A DNA stretch of 64,000 nucleotides. Source: a virus. Made by a program: the position numbers and the translations under genes. Positions within the stretch are counted from its first letter, which is position 1. Every line of letters starts with the position of its first letter. The stretch covers positions 1 through 64,000 of IMG/VR virus record IMGVR_UViG_3300031963_000042; one strand, given 5' to 3'. This document shows, one piece after another, positions 62,196-64,000 of the stretch. Under the pieces are notes generated by a model that was given only the letters and a program-made list of their open reading frames with translations, did no database searches and was not told the origin of the DNA.

Positions 62196-62924
62196 ATGAA
62201 AAGACGTTTATTTGAAAGTATTAATTTAGTTCTAAAGGAAGAAGTGTCATATCAAGACGCTATTAACACGTTTAAAAAGTATTCTGGCCGTGATGATATT
62301 GGTACGTTACCATATGAAGATTTACGAAAAATTTATAGGGCTTTAGCTATTAAACACCATCCAGATAAAGGCGGAGATCGCCGAATATTTGCTGAAATAG
62401 CAAATGCTTATGATGTAATATTAAAAAATAAAAGTTCTAGTGGTTCTAGTGGTTATGAGACTGATGACTTCATTTCTAAAATGAAAGAAAAGCTTCGCAA
62501 AGAAAGAGAAGCTGCATATATAAGATTTCAAGAAGAAAAAGCACGCCAGGAAGCAGAAAGAAGAAAAAGGGAGGCTCAAGATAAAAAATATGAACAATCT
62601 AAAGGTAATACAAAAACAAAGTACGGCCAAGAATTATTCGAGGAATTTCAATACAAATATCATAAAGGGTTTAAATTAAACGAGTCATTTTTAGATAGGA
62701 TTATAAATTTCTTCAATTTAAGAGGTTATGATCGAGCAGACCATGAAGCATATAACATGTTTAGGGATAATGTAAGGCGGGCTAGAGTATATTTTAAAAA
62801 GAGGTATAAAGGATATGAAGGGTTGACTGAAGATCTTATGCGAGAATATATTGATTGGTTTGATAACTATTACATGAACAACCTTAAAAACTGGAAAGAG
62901 TACTTTAAAAATAAATACAGATAA
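62196..62924 (+). CDS. DnaJ-domain protein with targeting-like N terminus (242 aa)
   Basis: J domain at about residues 19-77 with the HPD motif at 55-57 (AIKHHPDKGGD) and the usual flanking helices (LRKIYRALAIKHH, FAEIANAYDVILKN). A charged coiled-coil-like helix follows (90-140, K/E/R-rich) and a helical C-terminal domain. N terminus MKRRLFESINLVLKE|EV fits the head signature. J proteins stimulate the ATPase of DnaK; here it may recruit host DnaK to assembly or be packaged. Confidence 0.85.
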   Translation: MKRRLFESINLVLKEEVSYQDAINTFKKYSGRDDIGTLPYEDLRKIYRALAIKHHPDKGGDRRIFAEIANAYDVILKNKSSSGSSGYETDDFISKMKEKLRKEREAAYIRFQEEKARQEAERRKREAQDKKYEQSKGNTKTKYGQELFEEFQYKYHKGFKLNESFLDRIINFFNLRGYDRADHEAYNMFRDNVRRARVYFKKRYKGYEGLTEDLMREYIDWFDNYYMNNLKNWKEYFKNKYR

Positions 62925-62969
62925 CTTCATTGATTTATTTATAAATAAATTATATGTTTTATATATAAT

Positions 62970-63048
62970 GGGTGTGCATTGGAGATCCTTGCCGGACTGT
63001 AAATTCGGTGCTTAAACGCTTAGTCGAGTTCGAATCTCACCACTCCCA
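62970..63048 (+). tRNA. tRNA-Tyr (GTA)
   Basis: Loop CTGTAAA in stem CCGGA/TTCGG; class II variable arm; acceptor GGGTGTG with CACTCCC (one mismatch); T loop TTCGAAT. Confidence 0.83.
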
Positions 63049-63068
63049 CAAAAATTTAACCTTAATAT

Positions 63069-63149
63069 GGTGGGGTACCATTGGATGCTTATATCATCTA
63101 TACATGTAGCGGTAAGTTGAAAACGTGGGTTCGAATCCCTCCCCCACTA
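63069..63149 (+). tRNA. tRNA-like gene, anticodon not assignable
   Basis: Good acceptor (GGTGGGG with CCCCACT) and T loop (TTCGAAT), 81 nt long. The rest does not fold as a normal D and anticodon arm. The only 5-bp/7-nt arm with T33 is GGATG-CTTATAT-CATCT (anticodon TAT), which lies too close to the acceptor and leaves no D arm. Confidence 0.45.
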
Positions 63150-63156
63150 CAATCAA

Positions 63157-63182
63157 AAGCCAGAATTTACATTCTGGCTTTT
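63157..63182 (+). terminator. Rho-independent terminator after the tRNA cluster
   Basis: AAAGCCAGAAT, loop TTAC, ATTCTGGCTTT and a T run. Confidence 0.9.
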
Positions 63183-63232
63183 TTTTATTTTTAACTTTAA
63201 AAGTTACTGATAAATAGTTATTTTTATTACAT

Positions 63233-63670
63233 ATGAATAAAAATGATAAAAAAATTTCTTTAGGTGAAAATGTATCTATTGTAGAACCATGTAATTTATA
63301 TGGCTGTGAGATAGGTAATAACGTAAAAATAGGCCCATTTGTTGAGATCCAAGCAGATTCTATTGTAGGAGAAAACACAACAATAAGTTCTCATAGTTTT
63401 ATATGTTCAGGTGTAAAAATCGGTAGTGGAACATTTATAGGTCATGGAGTAATGTTTATAAATGACAAATTTGATTCCGACTCAATAAAAAATTGGAAGA
63501 TGATGGAAACTGTTGTTGGTGATAGAGTTAGGATAGGTAGTAACGCAACTATTCTCCCAGTTAATATAGGTGATGATAGTATCATTGGTGCCGGTGCTGT
63601 TGTAACAAAAGACGTACCATCTAGGCATGTTGCCTATGGAAATCCAGCTAAATGTTACCCTTTGAGTTAA
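63233..63670 (+). CDS. Hexapeptide-repeat N-acyltransferase (145 aa)
   Basis: Left-handed beta-helix: repeated (I/V)-G-x-x-x-x units such as CEIGNNVKIGPFVEI, DSIVGENTTISS, VKIGSGTFIGHGV, DRVRIGSNATIL, GDDSIIGAGAVVTKDVP, ending with the typical VAYGNPAK. Size and end fit the WlbB/PglD-like sugar N-acetyltransferases that modify UDP-activated amino sugars with acetyl-CoA. The next gene is a candidate partner dehydrogenase. No targeting signature. Confidence 0.88.
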   Translation: MNKNDKKISLGENVSIVEPCNLYGCEIGNNVKIGPFVEIQADSIVGENTTISSHSFICSGVKIGSGTFIGHGVMFINDKFDSDSIKNWKMMETVVGDRVRIGSNATILPVNIGDDSIIGAGAVVTKDVPSRHVAYGNPAKCYPLS

Positions 63671-63685
63671 AATTTAATAATAGAA

Positions 63686-64000
63686 ATGAAAATATGTATA
63701 ATAGGTAACGGATATTGGGGGAAGATAATAGAAAAAAATCTTTATAATCTAGGATATAGTGAGATTAAAATAATAGACAAAGTTCTGAATAATTATCATG
63801 AACTTACGGATGAATTCGATTATTATTTTATCGCCACACCATTCTCTACGCATAAAAGTATCTTAAATGATCTTTCTAATTTTTCAGAAAAAAGAATTTG
63901 GTCGGAAAAACCATTAGTCGAGTCTTTAGATTCAGCAAAGACAATATACGCGCAGCTTGAAGAGAATGGTAATATGTTATTTGTTGATTGGACATATACG
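63686..64000 (+). CDS. Gfo/Idh/MocA-type dehydrogenase, N-terminal part
   Basis: Open from ATG 63686 to the window edge (105 codons seen). MKICIIGNGYWGKIIEKNLY is a nucleotide-binding Gly motif; DYYFIATPFSTHKSIL and WSEKPLVES match the conserved (A-T-P...H) and E-K-P signatures of the Gfo/Idh/MocA oxidoreductases. Together with the acetyltransferase it suggests a path such as oxidation, amination and acetylation of a UDP-sugar, but the aminotransferase is not seen here. Confidence 0.8.
   Translation, partial: MKICIIGNGYWGKIIEKNLYNLGYSEIKIIDKVLNNYHELTDEFDYYFIATPFSTHKSILNDLSNFSEKRIWSEKPLVESLDSAKTIYAQLEENGNMLFVDWTYT

Overview
The window reads as part of a large, AT-rich double-stranded DNA phage of a Bacteroidota host; this is an inference, because no terminase, major capsid or tail gene falls inside it. 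The host assignment rests on many promoters of the Bacteroidota form (TTTG or TTG, 19-21 nt, then TAnnTTTG) and on the near absence of Shine-Dalgarno sites. The phage assignment rests on a dense tRNA cluster, a holin-like protein, several peptidoglycan hydrolase candidates, a phage-type ClpP, an HNH nuclease, and about 28 proteins with a similar N-terminal peptide ending in (L/I/V)-x-E that resembles a capsid-targeting and prohead-protease signal.

Layout. (1) 1-6313: two divergent tandem arrays of about 105-residue paralogues ('family A', 14 complete and 1 partial). Between consecutive genes lies a CRISPR-like repeat/spacer/degenerate-repeat unit; the full repeat also codes for the end of each protein. 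There are 16 spacer-like segments, mostly 29-32 nt and clearly richer in GC than their surroundings. Two overlapping unknown genes (2478-3435) sit at the divergence point. (2) 6360-10430: a Trp/Gly-repeat protein, a gene with a textbook host-type promoter, a noncoding stretch with 33-bp tandem repeats and G runs, three 'family B' genes with near-leaderless promoters, and a small gene between 28-bp direct repeats. (3) 10427-26103: a huge tandem expansion of family B (33 copies in the window), small proteins of about 140-150 residues with leucine-rich-repeat-like turns and mosaic sequence. (4) 24182-53122: single-copy genes on both strands, many with the targeting-like N terminus and an ATATTTAT motif just upstream (candidate late promoter). 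They include a caspase-like (C14) protein, a dual-specificity phosphatase, a PD-(D/E)xK nuclease candidate, two LRR proteins, an L,D-transpeptidase-like protein, two GH108-like lysozymes, a peptidoglycan-binding protein, zinc metalloprotease candidates, membrane proteins, ClpP and an HNH nuclease. (5) 52501-63150: 26 assignable tRNA genes plus one tRNA-like gene, covering all 20 amino acids, with small genes, three paralogous metalloproteases and a DnaJ-domain protein between them. (6) 63233-64000: a hexapeptide acetyltransferase and the start of a Gfo/Idh/MocA-type dehydrogenase, suggesting nucleotide-sugar modification.

How it may work together. Host-type promoters drive tRNAs and small genes; the ATATTTAT motif precedes many putative virion or head-packaged proteins. 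The hydrolases, proteases, membrane proteins and chaperone fit a large set of proteins packaged with the genome or used in assembly and lysis. The most unusual structure is the gene-interleaved repeat/spacer array at the left end: no cas gene is visible, so if it is functional it would have to use Cas proteins from the host or from elsewhere in the genome, or interfere with them.
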